A DNA stretch of 8,501 nucleotides from Acidobacteriota bacterium. Its GTDB lineage: Bacteria > Acidobacteriota > Terriglobia > Bryobacterales > Bryobacteraceae. Shown here piece by piece: positions 1 through 7,520 of the stretch. The notes beneath the pieces were generated by a model. That model was not told the origin of the DNA and did no database searches. It saw nothing but the letters and a program-made list of their open reading frames with translations. Each line of letters starts with the position of its first letter. Within the stretch, counting starts at the first letter, position 1. The DNA lies in NCBI GenBank assembly GCA_018268875.1, contig JAFDVT010000795.1, positions 1-8,501 on the forward strand, given 5' to 3'. The position numbers were made by a program, and so were the translations under genes.

Positions 1-1336
1 TGCCTTCGCGCAACGAAAATACGCCTCGAATCGAATGATGCACAATGCTCTTGCGAACTTCCTTCGCTTTTCCGGTGAACACGGCCAATTGCGAGATGCT
101 GTCTTCCGCGTTCCCCCGCGGGACCTTGGCTCCCGCGACCCCGGCGAGCGTCGCGTACAAATCCGTGAGACCTAGCAACGCCGTGGACACCGTCCCTGGC
201 TTGACCTTGCCCGGCCAGCGCACCAGGAACGGCACGCGGTGGCCTCCTTCCCAGATGTCCGCCTTCGTGCCTCGCAGGTCGCCGTTGCCGTAGTGGCCGT
301 ACTTTGCGACCTCCAGCCCGCGCGGCGTTGGCTTGTAGCCAGCCTTGTCGTCCGTCTCCTCGGGGATCCAGGAATGAAACAGACCTCCGTTGTCGCTAGT
401 AAAGATTACGATGGTGTCGCGGCCGCCTACCGCTTCGAGGATGCGGCCTACCGTGCGATCCATTTCGACGACGAAGTCGCCGTACCTGCCGGCCTGGCTT
501 GCGCCTTCCACGTCGCGATTCGGCACCACTGGCATGTGCGGCGAGGTCAAGGGCACGTACAGGAAATACGGCTTGTCCTTGGGCCGCGGCTTGCGAATGA
601 ACTCGACCGCTTTCTGCGTGAGGCGAGGAATCACACCTTCGACGGTAAAGTCGGCGGACCCGTATCCGGCGCGTTCGTTGCGGAACAGCGGCTCGCCGGA
701 CGCGGCCTTGGTGGCGACCGCCGTTCCGCCTTGCAACAAGGCGCGGTCGTTTTCGATAAAGCAGTACGGCGACATGTCGAGCGAAGCGGAGATGCCGTAG
801 TAATAGTCAAAGCCAACAGCGTTGGGACCACCCGTGACCGGCTTTGTCAGATCGATGTCCGTCCCCGCGTAGAACTCGCCTTTGCCGGGAGGCGTGCGGC
901 CCGGGAACGGCTTGCCGGATTTCTCCGTCCACTGCATGCCCAGGTGCCATTTGCCGATGCAGGCGGTCTCATAGCCATTTCGCTGCAATAGCGCGGCGAT
1001 GGTGGTGCGATCCCGTTCGATGAGCGGCGGATCGAAGCCGTCCAGCACACCGTTTTTGAGCGCTCCTCGCCAGGCGTAACGCCCGGTCATGAGGCCGTAT
1101 CGCGTGGGCGAACAGACCGCGGAGGGCGTGTGCGCATCGGTAAACCGCATGCCTTGGGCGGCCAGGCGGTCGACGAACGGAGTGGATATTTTAGACCTCG
1201 GGTTGTTGCAAGAAACATCTCCATAACCGAGGTCGTCAGCGAGGATCAGGACGATGTTCGGGCGCGGCCGCGCCGCGGCAACGAGCGTGGATGCTGCCGC
1301 GCACGCAAACAGTTCCCGGCGGGTGAGAGAGGGCAT
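1..1336 (-). CDS. Tat-exported arylsulfatase-type sulfatase (C-terminus beyond left edge)
   Basis: This is a formylglycine-dependent sulfatase that hydrolyses sulfate esters, probably in the periplasm. Reading minus from ATG at 1336 there are 445 uninterrupted codons to the edge, so the C-terminus is missing. The N-terminus has a twin-arginine signal (TRRELF, residues 5-10) followed by an Ala-rich hydrophobic stretch to about residue 22. Metal ligands are seen in ILADDLGYGD (31-40). Cys75 in CSPTR is the classic CxPxR site converted to formylglycine by a sulfatase-modifying enzyme, which is not in this window. IGKWHLG (127-133), a TSPHMP histidine and a later TSDNGG metal site complete the alkaline-phosphatase-superfamily core. 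WEGGHRVP near position 230 is also typical of the family. No strong Shine-Dalgarno sequence precedes the start, but no alternative start exists and this one gives an intact Tat signal. The natural substrate (carbohydrate or aryl sulfate) cannot be told. Confidence 0.93.
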   Translation of the reverse strand, partial: MPSLTRRELFACAAASTLVAAARPRPNIVLILADDLGYGDVSCNNPRSKISTPFVDRLAAQGMRFTDAHTPSAVCSPTRYGLMTGRYAWRGALKNGVLDGFDPPLIERDRTTIAALLQRNGYETACIGKWHLGMQWTEKSGKPFPGRTPPGKGEFYAGTDIDLTKPVTGGPNAVGFDYYYGISASLDMSPYCFIENDRALLQGGTAVATKAASGEPLFRNERAGYGSADFTVEGVIPRLTQKAVEFIRKPRPKDKPYFLYVPLTSPHMPVVPNRDVEGASQAGRYGDFVVEMDRTVGRILEAVGGRDTIVIFTSDNGGLFHSWIPEETDDKAGYKPTPRGLEVAKYGHYGNGDLRGTKADIWEGGHRVPFLVRWPGKVKPGTVSTALLGLTDLYATLAGVAGAKVPRGNAEDSISQLAVFTGKAKEVRKSIVHHSIRGVFSLREG

Positions 1337-1393
1337 TCGTAAACAGGCTATCTGTCGTGGAATCGTGACACAAGCGGGAGATAATAATCGGAT
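1337..1393. promoter_or_regulatory. Divergent intergenic region between sulfatase and phospholipase C
   Basis: These 57 bp must hold the promoters of both divergent genes, unless one lies inside the opposite gene. On plus there is a GGGAG Shine-Dalgarno-like sequence at 1376-1380, 13 nt before the phospholipase ATG, which is somewhat long spacing. A GATAAT at 1380-1385 matches five of six bases of a sigma-70 -10 box, but it overlaps the ribosome site and has no good -35 partner, so it may be chance. No convincing promoter was found on minus. Confidence 0.35.
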
Positions 1394-3772
1394 ATGCAGA
1401 ACCGGAGAGAGTTTTTCCGCCGTGCGGCGGAAATGTCGGCGTTCCTGATGGCGTCGATCGAACGCGCGGCCGCCATTGAACCCGATCCGGATTCGACGTT
1501 CGACGACGCGGAACATGTCGTGATCCTGATGCAGGAAAACCGCAGCTTCGACCATACGTTCGGCTCGCTGCGCGGCGTTCGCGGGTTCAACGATCCTCGC
1601 GCGGTGACGCTGCCGGACGGCAATCCGGTGTGGCGGCAGAAGTATGCGAAAGACGGCAAGTCGTACACGCCGTTTCGTCTGGATCTGCGCGGAACCCGCA
1701 TCACCTGGCTCGGTTCGCTGCCGCATTCCTGGCGCGACCAGACCGATGCCCGCAATCACGGCAATCATGACGGATGGCTGGATTCCAAAGGTTCCGGGCG
1801 TCGCGAATGCGCGGGCATGCCGCTGACGATGGGGTATTTCGACCGTCGCGACCTGCCGTTTTACTATGCGCTGGCCGATGCCTTCACCATCTGCGACCAG
1901 AACTTTTGTTCGACGCTCACCGGAACAACGCCCAACCGCCTGCATCTTTGGACGGGCACGATTCGCGACGGCAAGGGTCAACAGAACGTTCGCAATTCGG
2001 ACGTCAGCTACGATTCGACGGCCAACTGGACGACGTACCCGGAACGTCTGGAAGACGCTGGCGTGTCCTGGCGCATTTATCAGAACGAGATCAGTCTGCC
2101 GTCCGGGTTCACCTCCGAGGAAGACGCCTGGCTCGCGAATTTTACCGACAATCCGATCGAATGGTTCGACCAGTATAACGTCGGCGTCCGGCCCGGGTAC
2201 CGCGAATACCTGCAGCGGATGATTGACAAGCTTCCCAAGGAAATTGAGGCCTTGAAGGCGAAGGGCGCGGCCCCGGATTCGCGCGACATCGCAGCGCGGG
2301 AAAAGCGCCTGGCGCACTATCGCAAGGAATTGCAGAAGTGGAATCCGGAGGCGGAAAAGAAGTTGACGCCGCGCGACCGGGCGCTGCATGACAAGGCGTT
2401 CACGAACAATGCGGGCGACCACGATTACCGCAAGCTGACGCGCTTGTCGTATCGCGATGAAAAGGGCGAGAAGCGCGAGATGGCGATCCCCAAAGGCGAC
2501 GTCCTGCATCAGTTCCGCGCCGACGTGAAGAACGGGAAGCTGCCCAAGGTGAGCTGGATCGTGCCGCCCGAGAATTTTTCCGATCACCCCGGCGCGCCCT
2601 GGTATGGGGCTTGGATGGTTGCCGAGGTGATGAACATCCTGACGGCAAAGCCCGAGGTTTGGAAGAAGACCATTTTCGTGCTGTGTTACGACGAAAACGA
2701 CGGGTACTTCGACCATGTTCCGCCCTATGTGGTGCCCGATCCGGAGATGGAAGAAACCGGCAGGATGACGGCCGGCCTCAATGCCAAGGCGGAGTTCTGG
2801 AGCCTCGAACAGGATCGCGTCAAGGCGACGGCGCGGGATGCGCGAGGCGGGCCGATCGGGCTCGGGTACCGTGTGCCACTGCTGATCGCATCGCCGTGGA
2901 CGCGCGGCGGCTACGTGTCGTCGGAGGTGTTCGATCATACGTCGATCGTGCGCCTGCTGGAGCGTGTGACAAAGGTGAAAGAGCCGAACATCACAGCCTG
3001 GCGGCGGGCGGTATGTGGCGACCTGTCGGGCGTATTTCAAAAGGCGGACGCATCGAAGCCGTCGCTGCCGTATCCGAAGCGCGACGAGTTCCTGAAGGGG
3101 ATTCATCAGGCGCAGTTCCGCGAACTGCCTTCCGGCTGGTCGACGGACGGCGCGATGCCCAAACAGGAGGCTGGCACACGTCCGTCGTTGCCGGTTCCAT
3201 ACGAGTTGTCGGCGGACGGCGTGGTGGCAAACGGAGCGCTGGTGTTGACGTTGCGCTCGGGGAGCAAGTCCGGCAGCGGATTCCATGCGTACACGCCGGC
3301 GGGCCAGTACCGGGGTTCGGCGCGGTTGCGGACGCGAGCGTACGCGGTGGAAGCCGGAAAGACGCTGGAAGACCGCTGGGCGCTGGAAGGGTTCGGCAAT
3401 AGCGGCGGCGCGTACAACGTGCATGTCACCGGGCCGAACGGCTTTTTGCGGAGCTTCCAGGGCTCTGCGACGGATCCGGCGGTGAAGATTGGCCTGGAGT
3501 ACCATCCGTCGGGCGACGCCGTGCTGGCGGTTGAGAATCGGAATAACGAACGCGGCTATGAGATCTGCTTCACGGATCGAAGCTACGGCACGGGCGACGG
3601 CAAGTTCCGCGTGGAAGCGGGTGGAACCAGGAAAGTGCGGCTGTCGCTGGCGAAGAGCGAGCGTTGGTACGACGTGGCAGTGACGATTACGGATGTCGCG
3701 GGTTACGAGCGCGGGTTCGCGGGGCGGGTAGAGACGGGGTTGCCGGGCGTCAGCGATCCGGCGATGGGCTAG
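1394..3772 (+). CDS. Phosphocholine-specific phospholipase C, Tat-exported
   Basis: This enzyme hydrolyses phosphatidylcholine and/or sphingomyelin to release phosphocholine outside the cytoplasm. The 792-residue protein starts with an excellent Tat motif (NRREFFRRAA, residues 3-12); the next Met, at 14, would remove it, so the start at 1394 is preferred. The catalytic domain, of the acid phosphatase/PLC superfamily, runs to about residue 540. It shows MQENRSFDH (46-54), CSTLTGTTPNR (172-182, containing the likely Thr nucleophile and metal site), CYDENDGYFDHVPP (431-444) and FDHTSIVRLLE (513-523). About residues 275-340 form a highly charged, probably helical insert. The C-terminus has two beta-rich repeats, about 600-690 and 698-785, matching the duplicated C-terminal domain of this family. 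The layout agrees with Pseudomonas PlcH/PlcN-type enzymes; hemolytic activity cannot be predicted. Such enzymes are often phosphate-regulated, but no Pho box was recognised. Confidence 0.95.
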   Translation: MQNRREFFRRAAEMSAFLMASIERAAAIEPDPDSTFDDAEHVVILMQENRSFDHTFGSLRGVRGFNDPRAVTLPDGNPVWRQKYAKDGKSYTPFRLDLRGTRITWLGSLPHSWRDQTDARNHGNHDGWLDSKGSGRRECAGMPLTMGYFDRRDLPFYYALADAFTICDQNFCSTLTGTTPNRLHLWTGTIRDGKGQQNVRNSDVSYDSTANWTTYPERLEDAGVSWRIYQNEISLPSGFTSEEDAWLANFTDNPIEWFDQYNVGVRPGYREYLQRMIDKLPKEIEALKAKGAAPDSRDIAAREKRLAHYRKELQKWNPEAEKKLTPRDRALHDKAFTNNAGDHDYRKLTRLSYRDEKGEKREMAIPKGDVLHQFRADVKNGKLPKVSWIVPPENFSDHPGAPWYGAWMVAEVMNILTAKPEVWKKTIFVLCYDENDGYFDHVPPYVVPDPEMEETGRMTAGLNAKAEFWSLEQDRVKATARDARGGPIGLGYRVPLLIASPWTRGGYVSSEVFDHTSIVRLLERVTKVKEPNITAWRRAVCGDLSGVFQKADASKPSLPYPKRDEFLKGIHQAQFRELPSGWSTDGAMPKQEAGTRPSLPVPYELSADGVVANGALVLTLRSGSKSGSGFHAYTPAGQYRGSARLRTRAYAVEAGKTLEDRWALEGFGNSGGAYNVHVTGPNGFLRSFQGSATDPAVKIGLEYHPSGDAVLAVENRNNERGYEICFTDRSYGTGDGKFRVEAGGTRKVRLSLAKSERWYDVAVTITDVAGYERGFAGRVETGLPGVSDPAMG

Positions 3773-5418
3773 TTCGAAGCCCGGCGGCGGGCAGGGCGCT
3801 TGCGAGGCGCGGCCACCGGGTGAGCGGCGGAGGCGGAGGCGGAACTGACGGACACCGGTTCGACGTCGCCTCCCGCCAGTTGGTACGCGTTGCTGAGGGA
3901 CCGGCCGTACTGCTCGATGCCCTTGCACAACGCTTCGGCGAGCTTTTCGCGGTAGGCCGTCTTGGTCATGGCGGTTTCGTCTTCGGGGTTCGAAATGAAG
4001 CCGACTTCCGCGAGGATGGCCGGCATCTTCGCGCCGATCAAGACGATGAATGGCGCTTTGCGAACGCCCCGGTTGCGGCTACGACCGTTGACGCCGGTTC
4101 CGGTGGACATCGCGAGTTGCACGCGCGAGGCGAACTCGATCGACTCGCGCACCTTCTCGCTCAACGTGATCTTTTGGACCAATTCTTCCAGGTCCCCGAT
4201 GGAAAGCTTTGCGGCGGCATTTTCGCGCGCCGCTACTTCCATCGCGGCCCGTGTGGCCGTGCTGCTCAGATAATACGTCTCGACGCCGGCTACCGACTTG
4301 ATTGGCGACGAATTGGCGTGAATCGACAGGAACAAGTCCGCGCGATGCTCGTTGGCGATCTCGGGGCGGCGTTCGAGCGGGATGAAGGTGTCGTCGGTGC
4401 GGGTGTAAATCACCTCGGCGCCGAGACGCTCTTCGACGAGTTTGCCGACGCGAAGCGCGAGGTCCAGAACCAGATCCTTTTCCTTCAGCCCACCGGGACC
4501 CTTGGCGCCGTCGTCGTGCCCGCCGTGGCCGGCGTCGATCACAACACGATGCAACTTCAGTCCAAGGGCGCGTGTGAGCGAACGGTCGCCGCCGATGTTG
4601 GCGCGGGCGGGTTTGGCGATGCGCGTCTCGTCGGTGTCGTTCGGCGCCGCCGCGGCGGGGCTCGCCAGGGTCACGGGCGCTTTGCCGGGGCGCGGAAGCT
4701 GGTTGGCGACGCGAGGCAACGGCTCGGCTTTGGCCACCAGTTGGGGAGGCGTATCGAAATTCTTGGGAGGCGCGAGAGCGGGCAGCAGATCTTTTTTCGA
4801 AACCACCACAGGCGGTTCGAACTTCTTCGGCTGCGGCTGGTGAGGTGGTTCGATGACCGTCGCGACCGGCGGCGCGGCAACCTTGCTAGCCGCCGCGGTA
4901 TAGGCGCGGGATTCGCCACTGGAATCCACGGCGAACGACACGCTCGGCGAGGCGGCGGGCGTTGCTGGCTCGCTACCGGCGGCGGGCGATACTTCGATCA
5001 CCAGCCTCCACGGGGAACGCAACTCCGCAATCGTATGGCGCGCGTCGCCTTCCAGATCCAGAACCAGGCGCGTGGCGTTGGGGCCTTGTTTGGCGACACG
5101 GATCTGGCGAACCAGTTTGTCGCCCACAGGCAACGAGTAGAGTCCCGTGGACTTGCCGTCCAGCAGAAAGCCGGTGTTGGCGAGGTCGAAAAAGATGCGC
5201 TTGGGATTGTCGAGCGTCGCCGATTTGTACTTGAACTCGCCCGAGAACTCGATGGCGATACGGGTGGACGTGCCCATCGACCAGAACTGCACGCGCGTCA
5301 ACTGCTGTGCCGGTTCCGCTGCCGCTGCGATCCCGCACAGACCCGTCGCTAGGAGCACAGCGGCGGCGGCAGTGGCAGCTTTGGTAACAGCAGCGAAATG
5401 GGCGCGGCGATGCGGCAT
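3769..5418 (-). CDS. N-acetylmuramoyl-L-alanine amidase (AMIN + Amidase_3)
   Basis: This zinc amidase cuts the bond between MurNAc and L-Ala of the peptidoglycan stem peptide, typically at the division septum. The 549-residue protein has a Sec signal peptide (basic MPHRRAH, hydrophobic 10-33, likely cleavage in the AAAAE region). An AMIN peptidoglycan/septum-targeting domain spans about 38-145, and a long Pro/Ala-rich linker about 146-285. The Amidase_3 domain is about 289-505. Zinc ligands are visible as His298 (DAGHGG), Glu313 (LKEKD) and His367 (SIHANS), with catalytic Glu471 in AEVGFISN. The roughly 55-residue helical stretch about 390-445 sits where AmiA/B/C enzymes carry a regulatory helix blocking the active site, so activation by a LytM partner is possible (inference). 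A basic tail (RKRPARRRA) ends the protein. The gene starts 4 bp after the transglycosylase stop; no clear ribosome site is seen, so translational coupling is likely. Confidence 0.94.
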   Translation of the reverse strand: MPHRRAHFAAVTKAATAAAAVLLATGLCGIAAAAEPAQQLTRVQFWSMGTSTRIAIEFSGEFKYKSATLDNPKRIFFDLANTGFLLDGKSTGLYSLPVGDKLVRQIRVAKQGPNATRLVLDLEGDARHTIAELRSPWRLVIEVSPAAGSEPATPAASPSVSFAVDSSGESRAYTAAASKVAAPPVATVIEPPHQPQPKKFEPPVVVSKKDLLPALAPPKNFDTPPQLVAKAEPLPRVANQLPRPGKAPVTLASPAAAAPNDTDETRIAKPARANIGGDRSLTRALGLKLHRVVIDAGHGGHDDGAKGPGGLKEKDLVLDLALRVGKLVEERLGAEVIYTRTDDTFIPLERRPEIANEHRADLFLSIHANSSPIKSVAGVETYYLSSTATRAAMEVAARENAAAKLSIGDLEELVQKITLSEKVRESIEFASRVQLAMSTGTGVNGRSRNRGVRKAPFIVLIGAKMPAILAEVGFISNPEDETAMTKTAYREKLAEALCKGIEQYGRSLSNAYQLAGGDVEPVSVSSASASAAHPVAAPRKRPARRRASN

Positions 5419-5422
5419 GCGG

Positions 5423-6157
5423 TTACTGCGTACTCAGGTACATCCTTCCGTTGGCGTCCTGATAGGCGCGCACCTTGCGGACTTCGGGTTCCTTCGCCGC
5501 TTCGGGTTCTTTCGGCGCTTCCACAGCAGCGGCAGCGGCTGCTACCGGAACAGGGGCAACTGCTTTGGATTTCTTCGCGTCGCGATAGTTTTTCGCGACC
5601 TTTACGACGTAATCCTGCGTTTCGCGGTACGGCGGGATCGTCTTGTTGTATTTTTCAACTGAGCCGGGACCGGCGTTGTAGGCGGCCAGCGCCAGCACCG
5701 GATCCTGGAACTTGTCCTGCAAATAGCGCAGGTATTTGACGCCGCCTTCGATGTTGTCCTTGGGGTTGAACGCGTTCAACACGCCAAGCTGGCGGGCGGT
5801 GGCCGGCATCAACTGCATCAGGCCGCTGGCGCCCACCGGGGACACGGCGTTGGGGTTGTAATTGCTCTCGGCCTTGATCACCGAATGGACCAGGTCCGGG
5901 TCGACGCCGTGGCGCGCGGAGGCCGCTTCCACGATGTCCTGGATCGTAGCGTTGCCCGCAGCAACAGGCAAAGGAGTAACGACAGGCTTCAACGCCTTGG
6001 GAGCTACGGCTGCCGGAACATCGACGACACGAACGGTGCGGATCAACTTGCCGGTACGCGGGTCCTTGGCGACGCTCGAAATCTGGCGCTTGGCCATCGG
6101 AGCGGCGGCGTCCCCGGCGATCGCCAGGGCGGGCAGCAGGACAAGGGCTGCTATCAT
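5423..6157 (-). CDS. Lytic transglycosylase, SLT domain, exported
   Basis: This enzyme cleaves the MurNAc-GlcNAc glycosidic bond of peptidoglycan, leaving 1,6-anhydro ends. From ATG 6157 it is 244 residues. There is a hydrophobic signal (MIAALVLLPALAIAG), then a linker containing DPRTGKLIRTVRV. The SLT domain is about 70-190, with catalytic Glu97 in IKAESNYNPNAVSPVGASG, then GLMQLMPATA (112-121) and LALAAYNAGPG (155-165). An Ala/Pro/Glu-rich tail ends in VRAYQDANGRMYLSTQ, which resembles the short 'D.NG..y.s' motif of DUF4124-like segments. The chosen start gives no positive charge before the hydrophobic core, so an upstream start remains possible: TTG at 6208 or ATG at 6250 would add a basic N-region (RQQKR) but overlap mobA antisense. 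Same strand as the amidase and 4 bp upstream of it, so probably an operon of peptidoglycan hydrolases. Confidence 0.9.
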   Translation of the reverse strand: MIAALVLLPALAIAGDAAAPMAKRQISSVAKDPRTGKLIRTVRVVDVPAAVAPKALKPVVTPLPVAAGNATIQDIVEAASARHGVDPDLVHSVIKAESNYNPNAVSPVGASGLMQLMPATARQLGVLNAFNPKDNIEGGVKYLRYLQDKFQDPVLALAAYNAGPGSVEKYNKTIPPYRETQDYVVKVAKNYRDAKKSKAVAPVPVAAAAAAVEAPKEPEAAKEPEVRKVRAYQDANGRMYLSTQ

Positions 6158-6163
6158 TCGTGC

Positions 6164-6754
6164 GTGGACGACGGTGGAGTTCGAGCGTTTCTGCTGGCGG
6201 GAGGCCAAAGCCGGCGCATGGGCGGCCCGGACAAGGCTCTGCTGGCCCATCGAGATGGGTTCACACAACTCGAGCGCCTTGCGCGACTCGCTGCCGAAGC
6301 TACCGGACGCCGCGCGACCATCATAGGTCCCACGGCCCGTTACGCGACCCTGCTGCATGCCTTGCCTGTGGAAAACGTCCTTGAGGACATCATACCCAAT
6401 TCCGGTCCCCTTGGCGGGATTCATTGCGCGTTGACTCATACGGATTGCGTCTGGAACCTTATCGTGGCCGTGGATTTGCCGAACCTGACCACGGAATTTC
6501 TGCGGGAAATCATTGCATCGGCGGCAGATGGCGTCGCGGCGGTGATCGCCGAGGGCCAACCGTTGTGCGGTCTGTACCACCGGGACCGCTGCCTGCCTGA
6601 AGTGGAGGCCGCGCTCGGCCGCGGTATGCTCAAAGTAACCGCCCTGACCGCTGCGCTGGGAGCGCTGGAAATCGTGCCGAAAAGCCCGCAAATGCTTCAA
6701 AACATGAACACAACCGAGGACTGGGAGCAGCACATGAGGTCCACCGGTGAGTGA
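6164..6754 (+). CDS. mobA: Molybdenum cofactor guanylyltransferase MobA
   Basis: This cytoplasmic enzyme transfers GMP from GTP to Mo-molybdopterin, making the MGD form of the cofactor needed by DMSO-reductase-family molybdoenzymes. The 196-residue product has the defining nucleotide-binding motif LAGGQSRRMGGPDKAL (11-26) and GPLGGI (81-86). VAVDLPNL follows, whose Asp104 corresponds to the Mg-binding Asp, then PLCGLY (133-138), and finally NMNTTED (180-186), close to the usual NTPED end motif. The reading frame is open far upstream, but GTG 6164 is the first sensible start, 10 residues before the glycine-rich loop, as is usual for the family. A good ribosome site is lacking; AAGGG at 6143-6147 is 16 nt away. 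The start is 6 bp from the divergent transglycosylase start. The 3' end overlaps the next gene by 8 bp, indicating co-transcription. No other cofactor gene is visible. Confidence 0.92.
   Translation: MDDGGVRAFLLAGGQSRRMGGPDKALLAHRDGFTQLERLARLAAEATGRRATIIGPTARYATLLHALPVENVLEDIIPNSGPLGGIHCALTHTDCVWNLIVAVDLPNLTTEFLREIIASAADGVAAVIAEGQPLCGLYHRDRCLPEVEAALGRGMLKVTALTAALGALEIVPKSPQMLQNMNTTEDWEQHMRSTGE
6736..6739 (+). promoter_or_regulatory. Shine-Dalgarno for the ABC ATPase, inside mobA
   Basis: GAGG lies 7 nt before the GTG at 6747, which is ideal spacing and supports the GTG as the true start. It sits within the last codons of mobA, so translation of the ATPase is probably coupled to that of mobA. 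Confidence 0.6.
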
Positions 6755-7502
6755 ACGTTTTCCCCATTACCTCGAATTCCGCCATGTCTATAAGACGTTC
6801 GACAGGCCGGTTTTGGCCGATGTCAGCTTCTTTTTAAATGCCGGGCAGACGTTGGCGATCATCGGGCGAAGCGGCGTCGGCAAGTCGGTGAGCCTGGCGC
6901 ACATCATGGGGTTCCTGAAGCCGGACTCGGGGCAGATCATCGTGTCGCATCAGGACATCACCCATGCCACCGAAGACGAATTGCGCAAGATCCGCAAGAA
7001 GGTGACGATGGTGTTCCAGTCCGGGGCGCTGTTCGATTCGCTGACGGTGGGCGAGAACGTACTGTTCAGCCTGGAACTTCGCGACGACTACAATTCGCAG
7101 AACAAGGAAGACGTGGTGAACGGTCTGCTGGAGATTGTGGATCTTGCGGATTATCGCGATGCCTATCCGACGGATCTGTCGACGGGTCACAAACGGGCGG
7201 TGGCGATCGCGCGAGCGCTCGCGGCACAGCCCGAATGCATCCTGTACGACGAGCCGACCACGATGGTGGACCCGATCATGTCGGACCACCTGGCCAACCT
7301 CATGCTGCGGCTGAAAAAGCAGTTGCGGCTGACGTCGGTGATCGTGACCCACGACCTGGACCTGATGCGCAAGGTGGCCGATTCGGTGGTGATCCTGCAT
7401 CAAGGGCAGGCGATTTATTTCGGTCCTGTGGCGGGCTTGGAGATGAGCCGGCATCCGCACATCAAAGAATTCCTGGCGATGGACCGGCTGCAGTTCGCCT
7501 AG
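6747..7502 (+). CDS. MlaF-like ABC transporter ATP-binding protein
   Basis: This is the ATPase of an ABC system most like MlaF/Mkl, which powers phospholipid or other lipid transport across the envelope with an MlaE permease and an MCE protein. The 251-residue protein has Walker A GRSGVGKS (40-47) and a Q-loop in MVFQSGALFDSLTVGENV (88-105), a sequence characteristic of the MlaF group. The signature motif is LSTGH (144-148) instead of LSGGQ, followed by KRAVAIARAL. Walker B is ECILYDEP (163-170) with Glu169, the D-loop region reads TTMVDP (171-176), and the H-loop is VTHD with His202. All catalytic residues are present, so it should be active. It begins at GTG inside the mobA stop region. No permease or MCE gene lies in the window, so its partners must be elsewhere. 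The name MlaF is by resemblance only; another importer-like lipid ABC system is possible. Confidence 0.86.
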   Translation: MSERFPHYLEFRHVYKTFDRPVLADVSFFLNAGQTLAIIGRSGVGKSVSLAHIMGFLKPDSGQIIVSHQDITHATEDELRKIRKKVTMVFQSGALFDSLTVGENVLFSLELRDDYNSQNKEDVVNGLLEIVDLADYRDAYPTDLSTGHKRAVAIARALAAQPECILYDEPTTMVDPIMSDHLANLMLRLKKQLRLTSVIVTHDLDLMRKVADSVVILHQGQAIYFGPVAGLEMSRHPHIKEFLAMDRLQFA

Positions 7503-7520
7503 GAAGAAACACATGCGCGG

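Noticed and set aside
239..991. 250-residue open frame on plus within the sulfatase region
   Set aside because: The opposite strand carries the complete sulfatase motif set (CSPTR, GKWHLG, TSDNGG) in an uninterrupted frame.
3664..5352. 562-residue open frame on plus, antisense to the amidase
   Set aside because: The minus strand encodes an intact signal peptide, AMIN domain and all amidase catalytic residues. The plus frame is Arg/Gly-rich, has no recognisable domain and is open only because of GC-biased codon structure.
5885..6163. Upstream extension of mobA to ATG 5885
   Set aside because: The added residues would be antisense to the transglycosylase SLT domain and signal region, and MobA proteins begin about 5-12 residues before the LAGG motif.
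6246..6259. Perfect inverted repeat CCCATC-GA-GATGGG
   Set aside because: It falls inside conserved mobA coding sequence, is short, and has no T-run or other regulatory context; probably chance.
6158..6733. Long N-terminal extension of the transglycosylase frame to ATG 6733
   Set aside because: It would run antisense through nearly all of mobA and put about 190 residues without a domain ahead of a clear signal peptide.
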